Assembly (NCBI GenBank): GCA_051659505.1
Contig: JBOFOQ010000012.1
Location: 1 to 45,249, forward strand
Length of the DNA: 45,249 bases
Direction: 5' to 3'
Source: JAGNZR01 sp051659505
Lineage (GTDB): Bacteria; Fusobacteriota; Fusobacteriia; Fusobacteriales; Fusobacteriaceae
The notes under the pieces were generated by a model. It was given only the letters and a program-made list of their open reading frames with translations. It had not been told where the DNA came from and searched no databases. Within the stretch, counting starts at the first letter, position 1. Each line of letters begins with the position of its first letter. A program made the position numbers and the translations under genes. This document shows positions 24,143-32,566 of this stretch, in pieces.

Positions 24143-25996
24143 ATGAGTCTAAAAAAATTAATAAGTGAGGATAGTATAATCTTAGATTGTGATTATAAAA
24201 CAAAAGAAGAAGTTATACGAGGGTTAGTAAATAAATTATACGAAGAAAGAGCAGTAACATCAAAAGAAGAATTTTATAAAGTTGTAATGGAGAGAGAAAA
24301 ATTATCTCCAACTGGGTTAGAAGAAGGATTAGCTATCCCTCACGGAAAATCTGAATATGTTAAAACTGCAAGAATAGCAGTGGCAAGATTAAAGACATCC
24401 TTAGAGGATTGGGAATCAATAGATGAGGCAAATAAAGTGAAATTAGTTTTTCTTATAGCCATTCCTAAAAAAGAAGAGGGAACAACACACATAGATATAT
24501 TAACTAGACTTTCAACATCATTTATGGAAGAGGGATTTATTGAAAAATTACAAAACTCAAAAACAAAAGAAGAATTTTTAGAGGTTATTTATAATGTGGA
24601 AAAAAAGGGAGAAAGCGAGGCGAAAATTCATGGAAATACGAAATATATAATAGGTGTTACAGCTTGTCCAGTTGGAATTGCTCATACTTATATGGCGGCA
24701 AGTTCTTTAGAGAAAAAAGGGGAACAGTTAGGGTATGAAGTTAAAATAGAAACTAATGGAAGTGTAGGAATAAAAAATGGACTAACAAAAGAGGATATAG
24801 AAAGAGCTGATGGAATAATTCTAGCAATTGATAAAACCATTGAGATGAGCAGATTTTTTGGAAAAAAAATTATTCAAGTTTCAGTAAAAGAGGCAATAAA
24901 AAATCCAGAAGAACTCATAAATAAAGCTTTAAGAGGGGAGGGAGAAATTTATCTTTCCGAAAAAGGGGAATTAGATAATAAGAAAAATGAAAATAAAAAA
25001 GTTGGAATATATAAACATTTAATGAATGGAGTTTCTAATATGTTACCATTAGTCGTTTGTGGTGGAGTACTAATAGCTCTTTCCATTGCATTAAGTGGAA
25101 TTAAAGCAGGTTCAGGTGCAGATGTTACAAATCCTTTTTTTAAAGAAATGTTAGAATTAGGTGTTACAGCTTTTGGACTTATGATTCCAATTTTAGCAGG
25201 GTACATAGCTATGAGTATAGCAGATAGACCAGGACTAGCACCAGGGCTAATAGGTGGAGCTTTAGCTACTAAAGTTGGTGCAGGATTTTTAGGAGGAATA
25301 GTAGCAGGATTTGCAGCAGGATACATAGCTAGATGGGTGAAAGAGTGGAAAGTGCCAGAAAGTTTAAGACCAATTATGCCAATATTTGTAATACCTTTAG
25401 TAGCAAGTTCTTTAGTAGGGGTCGTGATGTATTTTATAGGTACTCCTATTACAGGGTTTATGAATATGCTTACAGAGTTTTTAAAAGGATTACAAAGTGG
25501 GTCAATAGTTTTAGCGCTTATCTTAGGACTTATGATTGCTTTTGATATGGGGGGTCCAGTTAATAAAGTTGCTTTTTTATTTGGTTCAGCAATGATAACA
25601 CAAGGAGTACCAGAAGTTATGGGTCCAGTAGCTGTAGCAATTTGTATTCCACCTCTAGGTATGGGAGTAGCGACTCTTCTTTCACCTAAAAAATATGAAA
25701 CAGAAGAAAGAGAGGCGGGAAAAGCAGCTCTTGCCATGGGAATGATAGGAGTAACAGAAGGTGCAATACCTTTTGCAGCAGCGGACCCTCTAAGAGTAAT
25801 ACCTTCTATAATGATAGGGAGTGCAACAGGTGCAGTAATAGCTGCTATAGGAAAAGTAACGGATCACGCACCTCATGGAGGACCAATAGTTCTTCCTGTT
25901 GTAGATAATAAGTTAATGTTTGTTATAGCAATAGTAGTTGGTGTTTTCGTAACAGCAATATTAGTTAATACATTGAAAAAAAATAAAAAAAATTAG
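24143..25996 (+). CDS. Fructose-family PTS transporter, fused EIIABC
   Basis: 617-residue sugar phosphotransferase permease. It has EIIA (about 1-150, phospho-His H67 in GLAIPHGK), EIIB (about 165-265, phospho-Cys C175 in GVTACPVGIAHTYMAA) and a membrane EIIC (about 285-617, with GGPVNKVAFLFG and VTEGAIPFAAADP). The A-B-C order is that of fructose/mannose-type PTS enzymes; the exact sugar is not readable. No 1-phosphofructokinase or regulator lies beside it, unlike a typical fru operon. The ribosome site is GAGGAGGGG. A strong terminator follows, so it is a single-gene unit. Confidence 0.92.
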   Translation: MSLKKLISEDSIILDCDYKTKEEVIRGLVNKLYEERAVTSKEEFYKVVMEREKLSPTGLEEGLAIPHGKSEYVKTARIAVARLKTSLEDWESIDEANKVKLVFLIAIPKKEEGTTHIDILTRLSTSFMEEGFIEKLQNSKTKEEFLEVIYNVEKKGESEAKIHGNTKYIIGVTACPVGIAHTYMAASSLEKKGEQLGYEVKIETNGSVGIKNGLTKEDIERADGIILAIDKTIEMSRFFGKKIIQVSVKEAIKNPEELINKALRGEGEIYLSEKGELDNKKNENKKVGIYKHLMNGVSNMLPLVVCGGVLIALSIALSGIKAGSGADVTNPFFKEMLELGVTAFGLMIPILAGYIAMSIADRPGLAPGLIGGALATKVGAGFLGGIVAGFAAGYIARWVKEWKVPESLRPIMPIFVIPLVASSLVGVVMYFIGTPITGFMNMLTEFLKGLQSGSIVLALILGLMIAFDMGGPVNKVAFLFGSAMITQGVPEVMGPVAVAICIPPLGMGVATLLSPKKYETEEREAGKAALAMGMIGVTEGAIPFAAADPLRVIPSIMIGSATGAVIAAIGKVTDHAPHGGPIVLPVVDNKLMFVIAIVVGVFVTAILVNTLKKNKKN

Positions 25997-26002
25997 TGTG
26001 TA

Positions 26003-26036
26003 AAGAGAGTTAAAGATTATCTTTAATTCTCTTTTT
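26003..26036 (+). terminator. PTS gene terminator
   Basis: A 14-bp stem (26003-26016 with 26020-26033, one G-U) with a 3-nt loop and a short T tail. Confidence 0.8.
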
Positions 26037-26067
26037 ATATTTCAAAACTCATAAAAACATCCTAGTA

Positions 26068-26096
26068 AATTTATTTTATTGTCAATAAAATAAATT
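26068..26096. promoter_or_regulatory. Perfect 13-bp-arm palindrome upstream of the fatty-acid operon
   Basis: AATTTATTTTATT and its exact complement are separated by GTC. CCTA on the left and AGG on the right extend the symmetry after a short bulge. It has no T tail and comes after the PTS terminator, so an operator is more likely than a second terminator. It does not match the FapR consensus and only loosely resembles AT-rich FabT-type sites. Confidence 0.5.
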
Positions 26097-26119
26097 AGGG
26101 AGCAAGATTATTAAAAGAT

Positions 26120-26148
26120 TTCAAATATTTTCATAAATATGGTAAAAT
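26120..26148 (+). promoter_or_regulatory. plsX promoter
   Basis: TTCAAA (26120-26125), a 17-nt spacer and TAAAAT (26143-26148), with TG forming an extended -10 (TGGTAAAAT). It lies 24 nt downstream of the palindrome. Confidence 0.55.
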
Positions 26149-26180
26149 ATAAGGAGAGGTTTTACTTTAGGAGGAAAATA

Positions 26181-27194
26181 ATGAAAATTACTTTAGATGC
26201 AATGGGCGGAGACAATGCTCCTTTAGAAACAGTAAAGGGTGGTATATTATTCATAAATGAAACTGAGGATATAAACTTAATATTCGTAGGACAAAAAGAA
26301 AAAATAGAAAAAGAACTTGAAAAGTATACTTATGATAAAAAAAGAATAGAAATAAAAGATGCAAGAGAAGTGATAGGAATGCATGAAGATCCTGTCATAT
26401 CAGTAAGAACTAAAAAAGATGCCTCGATGAATGTAGCTTTAGAGCTTGTAAAAGATGGAGAAGCTGATGCTTCTGTGTCAGCTGGAAATACAGGAGCTTT
26501 AATTACTGCTAGTCAATTGAAACTAAAAAGAATAAAAGGTGTTTTAAGACCAGCAATAGCTACTGTTTTTCCAACTAAAAAAGGACATGTTATTGTAATG
26601 GATGTAGGTGCTAATTCAGACTGCAGACCTGAATTTTTAGATCATTTTGCAATATTAGGTAGCAAATATGCAGAAATTGCTCTAGGAATAAAAAATCCTA
26701 AGGTTGGACTTTTAAATATAGGTTCTGAAGAGGGGAAAGGAAATGAGTTAACAAGAGAATCTTTTACTATTATGAGCAAACAAAACCATATAAATTTTAT
26801 TGGTAATGTAGAGCCTCACGAAATATTAAATGGTCTTGTGGATGTTGTGGTAACTGATGGATATACAGGGAATATTGTTTTAAAAACAACAGAAGGAACT
26901 GCAAAGTTTATAATTGATTTTTTAAGAACAGAAATAAAAAATAGTTTTGTGGCAAAAATAGGAGCAATTTTTTTACAAGGTGTCTTTAAAAAAATGAAAA
27001 AGAAAATGGATTCTTCTGAATATGGTGGAGCAATTTTTTTAGGTTTAAACCATATTTCAGTTAAAGCTCATGGGAGTTCAGACGCTAAAGCCATAAAAAA
27101 TGCGATTAAAGCTGCTTCTGTTTTTGTTAGAGGAGATTTTGTAGAGAAAGTTAAAGTGGAAATGAAAGAATTAGAAAATAGAGATATTGTTTAA
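26181..27194 (+). CDS. plsX: Phosphate acyltransferase PlsX
   Basis: Converts acyl-ACP to acyl-phosphate for phosphatidic acid synthesis, linking fatty-acid and phospholipid synthesis. The opening KITLDAMGGDNAP, SAGNTGALI, DVGANSDCRPE, NIGSEEGKG and VTDGYTGNIVLKTTEG stretches are diagnostic. I start at the ATG at 26181 behind AGGAGG (26170-26175), giving 337 residues; the frame extends to an ATG at 26139 that overlaps the promoter. It is the first gene of the fatty-acid cluster. Confidence 0.96.
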   Translation: MKITLDAMGGDNAPLETVKGGILFINETEDINLIFVGQKEKIEKELEKYTYDKKRIEIKDAREVIGMHEDPVISVRTKKDASMNVALELVKDGEADASVSAGNTGALITASQLKLKRIKGVLRPAIATVFPTKKGHVIVMDVGANSDCRPEFLDHFAILGSKYAEIALGIKNPKVGLLNIGSEEGKGNELTRESFTIMSKQNHINFIGNVEPHEILNGLVDVVVTDGYTGNIVLKTTEGTAKFIIDFLRTEIKNSFVAKIGAIFLQGVFKKMKKKMDSSEYGGAIFLGLNHISVKAHGSSDAKAIKNAIKAASVFVRGDFVEKVKVEMKELENRDIV

Positions 27195-27207
27195 TAAGGA
27201 GAGATAA

Positions 27208-28200
27208 ATGACAATAAAAAATGCAGGGATAATAGGTGTAGGAACATATATTCCAGAAAAAATAATGACAAATTTTGATTTTGAAAAAATGGTAGATACA
27301 AGTGATGAATGGATAAGAACAAGAACTGGAGTTGAGGAAAGAAGATTTGCATCTCCAGAGCAAGCTACTTCAGATTTATGTATAAATGCTGCAGAAAAAG
27401 CACTAATAAATGCTAAGATAAAGATAGAAGATATAGATATGATTTTAGTTGCAACATGTACACCTGATTTTCAAATCCCTAGTACAGCATGTATAATTCA
27501 AAAGAAAATGGGGGCGCTAAAGGCAGGAGCTTTAGACATAAATGCTGCATGCTCAGGATTTATTTACGGATTGACCTTAGCTAATGCATTGATAAAATCT
27601 AATATCTATAAAAATGTATTGGTAATAGGAGCTGAAACTCTTTCTAGAATTCTAGATATGGAAGATAGAAATACATGTATATTATTTGGAGACGGAGCAG
27701 CAGCAGCAGTTGTTTCTGAGATAGAATCAGGCTATGGAATATTATCAACTTATCTAGGAGCAGACGGAGATTTAGGGGAAGCCTTAACAATAAAAGCAGG
27801 GGGAACTAGAAATCCAATAACAGAAGAAAGAATAAAAAATAAAGAACAATTTTTAAGTATGAAAGGACAAGAGGTTTTTAAATTTGCTGTAAAAGTATTA
27901 CCGAATGCAACATTAGAAGCTCTTAATTTAGCAAAAATATTACCTGAAGATGTAAATTTAGTTATTCCTCATCAAGCCAATGTTAGAATAATAGATGCAG
28001 CATCGAAAAAATTAGGTATACCTATTGAAAAATTTTATATGAATTTAAATAAAGTTGGAAATACTTCTGCTGCTTCTATTGGTTTAGCTCTAGGAGAGGC
28101 ATTGGAAAAAGGATTAGTAAAAAAAGGAGAAAATGTGGTGTTAACAGGGTTTGGAGCAGGCTTAACTTATGGTTCTCTTGTTATGAAATGGGCCTATTAA
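27208..28200 (+). CDS. fabH: 3-oxoacyl-ACP synthase III (FabH)
   Basis: Begins fatty-acid synthesis by condensing acyl-CoA with malonyl-ACP. The catalytic triad is visible: C115 (NAACSGF), His in VIPHQANVRI and Asn in NKVGNTSAASI. The 330-residue length is usual. It follows plsX by 13 nt with an AAGGAGAG ribosome site. Confidence 0.97.
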   Translation: MTIKNAGIIGVGTYIPEKIMTNFDFEKMVDTSDEWIRTRTGVEERRFASPEQATSDLCINAAEKALINAKIKIEDIDMILVATCTPDFQIPSTACIIQKKMGALKAGALDINAACSGFIYGLTLANALIKSNIYKNVLVIGAETLSRILDMEDRNTCILFGDGAAAAVVSEIESGYGILSTYLGADGDLGEALTIKAGGTRNPITEERIKNKEQFLSMKGQEVFKFAVKVLPNATLEALNLAKILPEDVNLVIPHQANVRIIDAASKKLGIPIEKFYMNLNKVGNTSAASIGLALGEALEKGLVKKGENVVLTGFGAGLTYGSLVMKWAY

Positions 28201-28206
28201 TTAATA

Positions 28207-28235
28207 TTGACACTGAAAGTAAAGAGTGTTAAAAT
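28207..28235 (+). promoter_or_regulatory. Internal promoter before fabD
   Basis: Perfect TTGACA (28207-28212), a 17-nt spacer and TAAAAT (28230-28235), with TG in the extended position. It would start a transcript about 30 nt before the fabD ATG, allowing fabD-acpP to be expressed apart from plsX-fabH. Confidence 0.75.
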
Positions 28236-28271
28236 ATTACAGGTGTTATAAATGTGAAAGGAGATATAATT

Positions 28272-29186
28272 ATGTCGAAAATAGCTTTTGTGTTTCCTGG
28301 TCAAGGAGCACAATATGTAGGAATGGGAAAAGATCTTTATGAAAATAATGAAGATGCAAAAAAATATTTTGATGAAATATTTTCAAAATTAGATTTTGAC
28401 TTAAAAACTATTATGTTTGAAGGACCAGAAGAGGAATTGAAAAAAACTAAAAATACGCAACCAGCAATAGTTGCTATGAGTTTAGTTTTAGAAAAATTAG
28501 TTAGAGACAAAGGGATAGAGCCAGATTATGTAGCTGGGCATTCTGTTGGTGAATATTCAGCAATAGGGGCATCAGGTGTTTTAACTTTAGATGAAACGGT
28601 TAAATTAACTGTAGCTAGAGGAAAAGCTATGAATGATATTTCTGAAAAAGTAAATGGTGGAATGGCGGCTATAATTGGTATGGACTCAGAAAAAATACAT
28701 GATATTTTACTTAATGTAGATGGAATTGCAGAAGCGGTAAACTATAATGAACCTAATCAGACTGTAATAGCAGGAGATGAACTTGGAATAGAATCAGCAT
28801 GTGCTATTTTAAAGGAAAATGGAGCTAAAAGAGCGATTAAATTAGCTGTATCAGGACCTTTTCACTCTTCACTTATGAAACCAGCAGGGGAAATATTAAA
28901 AAAAGAAATAATTAATTACAATTTCAAAAAAGCAAAATGCCCATTAGTGACTAATACAAAAGCAGAGTTCATAGTAGAACCAAAAGATATAAAAGATGAA
29001 ATTTATTTTCAAAGTTTTGGACCAGTTAAGTGGGTCGATACAATAAAAAACTTAAAAGCTAATGGAGTTACAACTATCTATGAAATTGGTGCTGGTAAAG
29101 TATTAGCAGGGCTTGTAAAAAAAATAGACAAAGAAATAATTGTAAAAAATGTAGAAAAGCTTGAAGATTTATCAAATTTAATGTAA
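28272..29186 (+). CDS. fabD: Malonyl-CoA:ACP transacylase (FabD)
   Basis: Loads malonyl groups onto acyl carrier protein. FPGQGAQYVGMG opens the fold, GHSVGEYS holds the nucleophile (about S91) and SGPFHSSLM the catalytic His (about 200). I start at ATG 28272 (304 residues) because AAAGGAG at 28257-28262 precedes it; an in-frame GTG at 28254 overlaps that ribosome site. Confidence 0.96.
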   Translation: MSKIAFVFPGQGAQYVGMGKDLYENNEDAKKYFDEIFSKLDFDLKTIMFEGPEEELKKTKNTQPAIVAMSLVLEKLVRDKGIEPDYVAGHSVGEYSAIGASGVLTLDETVKLTVARGKAMNDISEKVNGGMAAIIGMDSEKIHDILLNVDGIAEAVNYNEPNQTVIAGDELGIESACAILKENGAKRAIKLAVSGPFHSSLMKPAGEILKKEIINYNFKKAKCPLVTNTKAEFIVEPKDIKDEIYFQSFGPVKWVDTIKNLKANGVTTIYEIGAGKVLAGLVKKIDKEIIVKNVEKLEDLSNLM

Positions 29187-29241
29187 AATTAGATTGTATT
29201 ATTAGTTTGCATTTTAAATATATAAAAAATTAGGAGGAAAA

Positions 29242-29466
29242 ATGTTAGATAAAATTAAAGAAATAGTAGTGGAGCAGTTAGGTGTAGAAATGGAGCAGGT
29301 TACTTTAGATTCAAATTTCATAGATGATTTAGGAGCAGATTCATTAGATACAGTTGAGTTAATAATGGCTTTAGAAGAGGAATTTGGAGTAGATATCCCT
29401 GATGCAGATGCAGAAAAAATTAAAACTGTTAAAGATGCAGCGGACTACATCGCAGCACACAAATAA
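29242..29466 (+). CDS. acpP: Acyl carrier protein
   Basis: 74-residue acidic four-helix carrier of growing acyl chains. The phosphopantetheine attachment serine is S34 in LGADSLDTVELIM. AGGAGG precedes the ATG. A strong hairpin directly after the stop probably ends much of the transcript, which fits the high demand for ACP. Confidence 0.98.
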   Translation: MLDKIKEIVVEQLGVEMEQVTLDSNFIDDLGADSLDTVELIMALEEEFGVDIPDADAEKIKTVKDAADYIAAHK

Positions 29467-29477
29467 TAGGTAAAAAG

Positions 29478-29506
29478 AAGGGGTATAATATATACCCCTT
29501 TATTTG
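29478..29506 (+). terminator. Terminator or attenuator between acpP and fabF
   Basis: A 10-bp perfect stem (AAGGGGTATA and complement, 29478-29500) with a 3-nt loop, followed by a broken T tract (TATTTGTATTTATT). Confidence 0.7.
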
Positions 29507-29561
29507 TATTTATTAAAAAATAAATTAAATTAATTATAAAGAAAATTTTGGAGGGGTTATA

Positions 29562-30800
29562 TTGAAAAGAGTAGTGGTAACAGGAATAGGGATTATTAGT
29601 TCATTGGGAAATTCTATGGAAAAAACATGGTCTAAGATAAAAAAAGGTGAAACAGGAATTGGATACATTGAAGCTTTTGATACTACTGATATGCCAGTTA
29701 GAATTGGTGGGGAAGTAAAAGATTTTGATCCTGTTAGTTTTGGAATTGAAAAAAAAGAAATAAAAAAATTAGCAAGAAATACACAATTTGCAATTGCAGC
29801 TTCAAAAATGGCACTGGAAGATGCAAAGTTTGAAATAACACCAGAAAATGCAGATTCAGTAGGAGTAATAGTGTCTTCAGGAATTGGTGGAATGGAAATT
29901 TTTGAAGAGCAATACAAAAATATGTTAGAAAAAGGGATAAAAAGAATATCTCCTTTTACTATACCTGCTATGATATCTAATATGGCTGCAGGGAATGTAG
30001 GGATATACACGGGAGCTAGAGGAATAAATAAAGCGATTGTAACAGCTTGTGCTGCAGGAACAAACTCAATTGGAGATGCTTTTGAAATTGTTAAAATGGG
30101 AAGAGCAACAGCTATGATAGCAGGGGGAACAGAAGCAGCAATAACTCCTTTTGCACTAAACGGATTTGCCAATATGAAAGCTTTATCAACTAGAAATCAT
30201 GAACCTGAAAAAGCATCAAGACCATTTACAGAAGATAGAGATGGATTTGTTATGGGAGAGGGTGCAGGAATATTAATTTTAGAAGAATATGAATCAGCAA
30301 AAAAAAGAGGTGCTAAAATGTATGCTGAAGTGGTAGGGTACGGTGAATCTTGTGATGCTTATCATATAACTTCCCCTTCAGAAGGTGGAGAAGGAGCTGT
30401 TAGAGCTATAAAAATGGCACTAGAAGAAGCTGGAATAAATCCTGAGTCTGTGGATTATATAAATGCACATGGAACATCTACACCTGCAAATGATAGAAAT
30501 GAAACAGAAGCAATAAAAACAGTGTTTAAAAGTCATGCTAAGGAACTTATAGTATCATCTACTAAAGGTGCAACAGGACACTGCTTAGGAGCTGCTGGAG
30601 GTATAGAGGGAGCTATAATTGCAATGTCAATATACGAAAATGTAATACCACCAACTATAAATTATGACACTCCTGACCCAGCACTGGACTTAAATTATGC
30701 ACCAAATGTAATGATTGAAAAAAATGTAAATGTTGCAATGTCATCATCACTAGGTTTTGGTGGACATAATGCTGTTATAGTTATGAAAAAAATAAAGTAA
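29562..30800 (+). CDS. fabF: 3-oxoacyl-ACP synthase II (FabF)
   Basis: Elongating condensing enzyme of type II fatty-acid synthesis, 412 residues. The Cys-His-His triad is C163 (TACAAGT), H303 (NAHGTSTP) and H340 (GATGHCLGAAGG). Translation starts at TTG (29562) behind GGAGGGG. fabG, fabZ, an enoyl reductase and the acc genes are not in this window and must lie elsewhere. Confidence 0.97.
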   Translation: MKRVVVTGIGIISSLGNSMEKTWSKIKKGETGIGYIEAFDTTDMPVRIGGEVKDFDPVSFGIEKKEIKKLARNTQFAIAASKMALEDAKFEITPENADSVGVIVSSGIGGMEIFEEQYKNMLEKGIKRISPFTIPAMISNMAAGNVGIYTGARGINKAIVTACAAGTNSIGDAFEIVKMGRATAMIAGGTEAAITPFALNGFANMKALSTRNHEPEKASRPFTEDRDGFVMGEGAGILILEEYESAKKRGAKMYAEVVGYGESCDAYHITSPSEGGEGAVRAIKMALEEAGINPESVDYINAHGTSTPANDRNETEAIKTVFKSHAKELIVSSTKGATGHCLGAAGGIEGAIIAMSIYENVIPPTINYDTPDPALDLNYAPNVMIEKNVNVAMSSSLGFGGHNAVIVMKKIK

Positions 30801-30819
30801 GAAAAAAATAGGAGAAAAC

Positions 30820-31545
30820 ATGAATAAAAAATTTAAAGAATTAGAAGAAAAAATAGGATATACCTTTTCTAATAAATCTTTTTTAGAAATGGCTTTTATT
30901 CATAGATCTTTTGGAAATGAAAACTGGAGATATAAAAATATAAATAATGAAAGAATGGAACTGCTAGGTGACGCAGTATTAGACCTTGTAGTTACGGAAT
31001 ATTTATATAAAAGTTTTGTTAGTTCATCTGAGGGTGAATTAGCAAAACTAAAATCTATGGTTGTTAGTGAACCAGTTTTAGCTAGAATTTCAAAAGAGTT
31101 AGGTTTTGGAGAGTTTCTACTTCTAAGTAAAGGAGAAGAAATGACAGGGGGAAGAGAAAGACCCTCTATATTAGGAGATTGTTTTGAATCTATGTTAGGA
31201 GCAGTATATTTAGATTCAGATTTTATGACAGCCCAAAAAGTCGCTCTTAGCCATATTAAATATTGGATAGATAATGTTGATGATAACGAAGAAATATTAG
31301 ATTATAAAACAGTTCTTCAAGAGTATAGCCAAAAAGAATATAAGATAGTTCCAGTTTATGAAGTAGTAAAAGAAACAGGACCAGATCATCAAAAGATTTT
31401 TGAAATTGTAGTAAGAATAGGAAAAGATAGTTTAGATAATTCAGTTTTTGGAAAAGGAATAGGAAAAAATAAAAAGTTAGCAGAACAATCAGCAGCTAAA
31501 GATTTAGCAAAAAAAGTAGGTGTAAACATTAATGAAACACTATAA
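30820..31545 (+). CDS. rnc: Ribonuclease III
   Basis: Cuts double-stranded RNA in rRNA processing and mRNA turnover. The signature NERMELLGDAVLDLV (43-57) includes the metal-binding acidic residues, and a dsRNA-binding domain occupies about 160-236. At 241 residues it is full length. It overlaps the radical SAM gene by 14 nt. Confidence 0.97.
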   Translation: MNKKFKELEEKIGYTFSNKSFLEMAFIHRSFGNENWRYKNINNERMELLGDAVLDLVVTEYLYKSFVSSSEGELAKLKSMVVSEPVLARISKELGFGEFLLLSKGEEMTGGRERPSILGDCFESMLGAVYLDSDFMTAQKVALSHIKYWIDNVDDNEEILDYKTVLQEYSQKEYKIVPVYEVVKETGPDHQKIFEIVVRIGKDSLDNSVFGKGIGKNKKLAEQSAAKDLAKKVGVNINETL

Positions 31546-32566
31546 TATTCCTATTTTTATAAATCATGTGGGATGCCCAAATTCTTGTGTTTTTTGTAGT
31601 CAGGAAAAAATAAATGGTATGGAAACTGATATAAAGCCTATAGAGGTAAAAAAGATAATAGAAGAATACTTAGAATATCTGCCAAAAAAATCAACAATAG
31701 AAGTAGCTTTTTTTGGCGGAACTTTTACAGGGATTTCATTTGATTTACAAAAAGAATATTTAGAAGTTGTAAAACCGTTTATAGAAAAAGAATTAGTTGC
31801 AGGAATAAGACTTTCAACAAGACCAGATTGTATAGATAGCAAAATATTAGAGCAATTGAAAAAATTTGGAGTAACAGTAATAGAATTAGGAGTGCAATCA
31901 CTAAATCAAAAAGTTTTAGATTTAACAGAAAGAAACTATCCTGTAGAGGCTGTGGAAAAAGCGGTAGAGCTTATAAAAAAGTTTAATATAGATGTTGGAA
32001 TTCAACTTATGTTAGGACTTCCTGGAGCAACCGAGGAACTAGATGTTGAAACAGCTAAAAAAACGATAGAGTTAAAACCAACCATGACTAGAATTTATCC
32101 AACATTAGTTTTAACAGGAACTAAAATGGAGCAAATGTATAATGATGGTAGCTATAAACCATACTCTTTAGAAGAGGCGGTAACAGTTGGAAAAAAAGTT
32201 TATTCTTTATTAGAACAAAATAATATAAAAGTAATAAGAGTTGGGCTCCAACCTTCAGAAGATTTAAGGAAAGAAGGGGTTATTATAGCAGGACCATTTC
32301 ATTCAGCTTTTAGAGAACTTATTGAAGGTGAAATTTATTTGGATTTTATAAAATCACTAATAGCAGAGGGAGACTTTAAAGAAAAAATTGAGATATATTC
32401 AAATGAGAAAAATATATCAAAAATAATTGGTATTAATGGTGTGAATAAAAAAAAATTAGAGAATAATTTATTTGTTAAAATAAATAAAGAGTTAAATTTA
32501 GATGAAATATTAGTAAATGGAAAAAAATATAGTAGAGAAAATATTTTGAAAAGGATTTCAATATGA
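31532..32566 (+). CDS. Radical SAM protein, Elp3-like without acetyltransferase domain
   Basis: 344 residues. The 4Fe-4S motif is CPNSCVFC (C15, C19, C22), within HVGCPNSCVFCSQEKING. FFGGTFTG, IELGVQSLN and LGLPGATEE are typical of the Elp3/HemN-like radical SAM group. The HAT (acetyltransferase) domain of true Elp3 is absent; the C-terminal 90 or so residues do not resemble it. A homologue commonly follows rnc in Clostridia and Fusobacteria, but its substrate is not known to me. It overlaps both neighbours. Confidence 0.85.
   Translation: MKHYNIPIFINHVGCPNSCVFCSQEKINGMETDIKPIEVKKIIEEYLEYLPKKSTIEVAFFGGTFTGISFDLQKEYLEVVKPFIEKELVAGIRLSTRPDCIDSKILEQLKKFGVTVIELGVQSLNQKVLDLTERNYPVEAVEKAVELIKKFNIDVGIQLMLGLPGATEELDVETAKKTIELKPTMTRIYPTLVLTGTKMEQMYNDGSYKPYSLEEAVTVGKKVYSLLEQNNIKVIRVGLQPSEDLRKEGVIIAGPFHSAFRELIEGEIYLDFIKSLIAEGDFKEKIEIYSNEKNISKIIGINGVNKKKLENNLFVKINKELNLDEILVNGKKYSRENILKRISI

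Noticed and set aside
25333..25545. 70-codon + strand frame within the PTS gene
   Set aside because: Out-of-frame shadow of the EIIC domain without a ribosome site.
24949..25737. 262-codon open frame on the - strand
   Set aside because: It lies wholly inside the PTS EIIC coding region, has proline/serine/isoleucine-biased composition typical of an antisense shadow and no ribosome site.
26139..26180. plsX start at ATG 26139
   Set aside because: It overlaps the promoter -10 region; ATG 26181 follows AGGAGG and matches the conserved N terminus.
28254..28271. fabD start at GTG 28254
   Set aside because: The GTG overlaps the ribosome site for ATG 28272, which gives the standard FabD N terminus.
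29534..30172. 212-codon open frame on the - strand
   Set aside because: Antisense to fabF, which is an intact family member with all catalytic residues.
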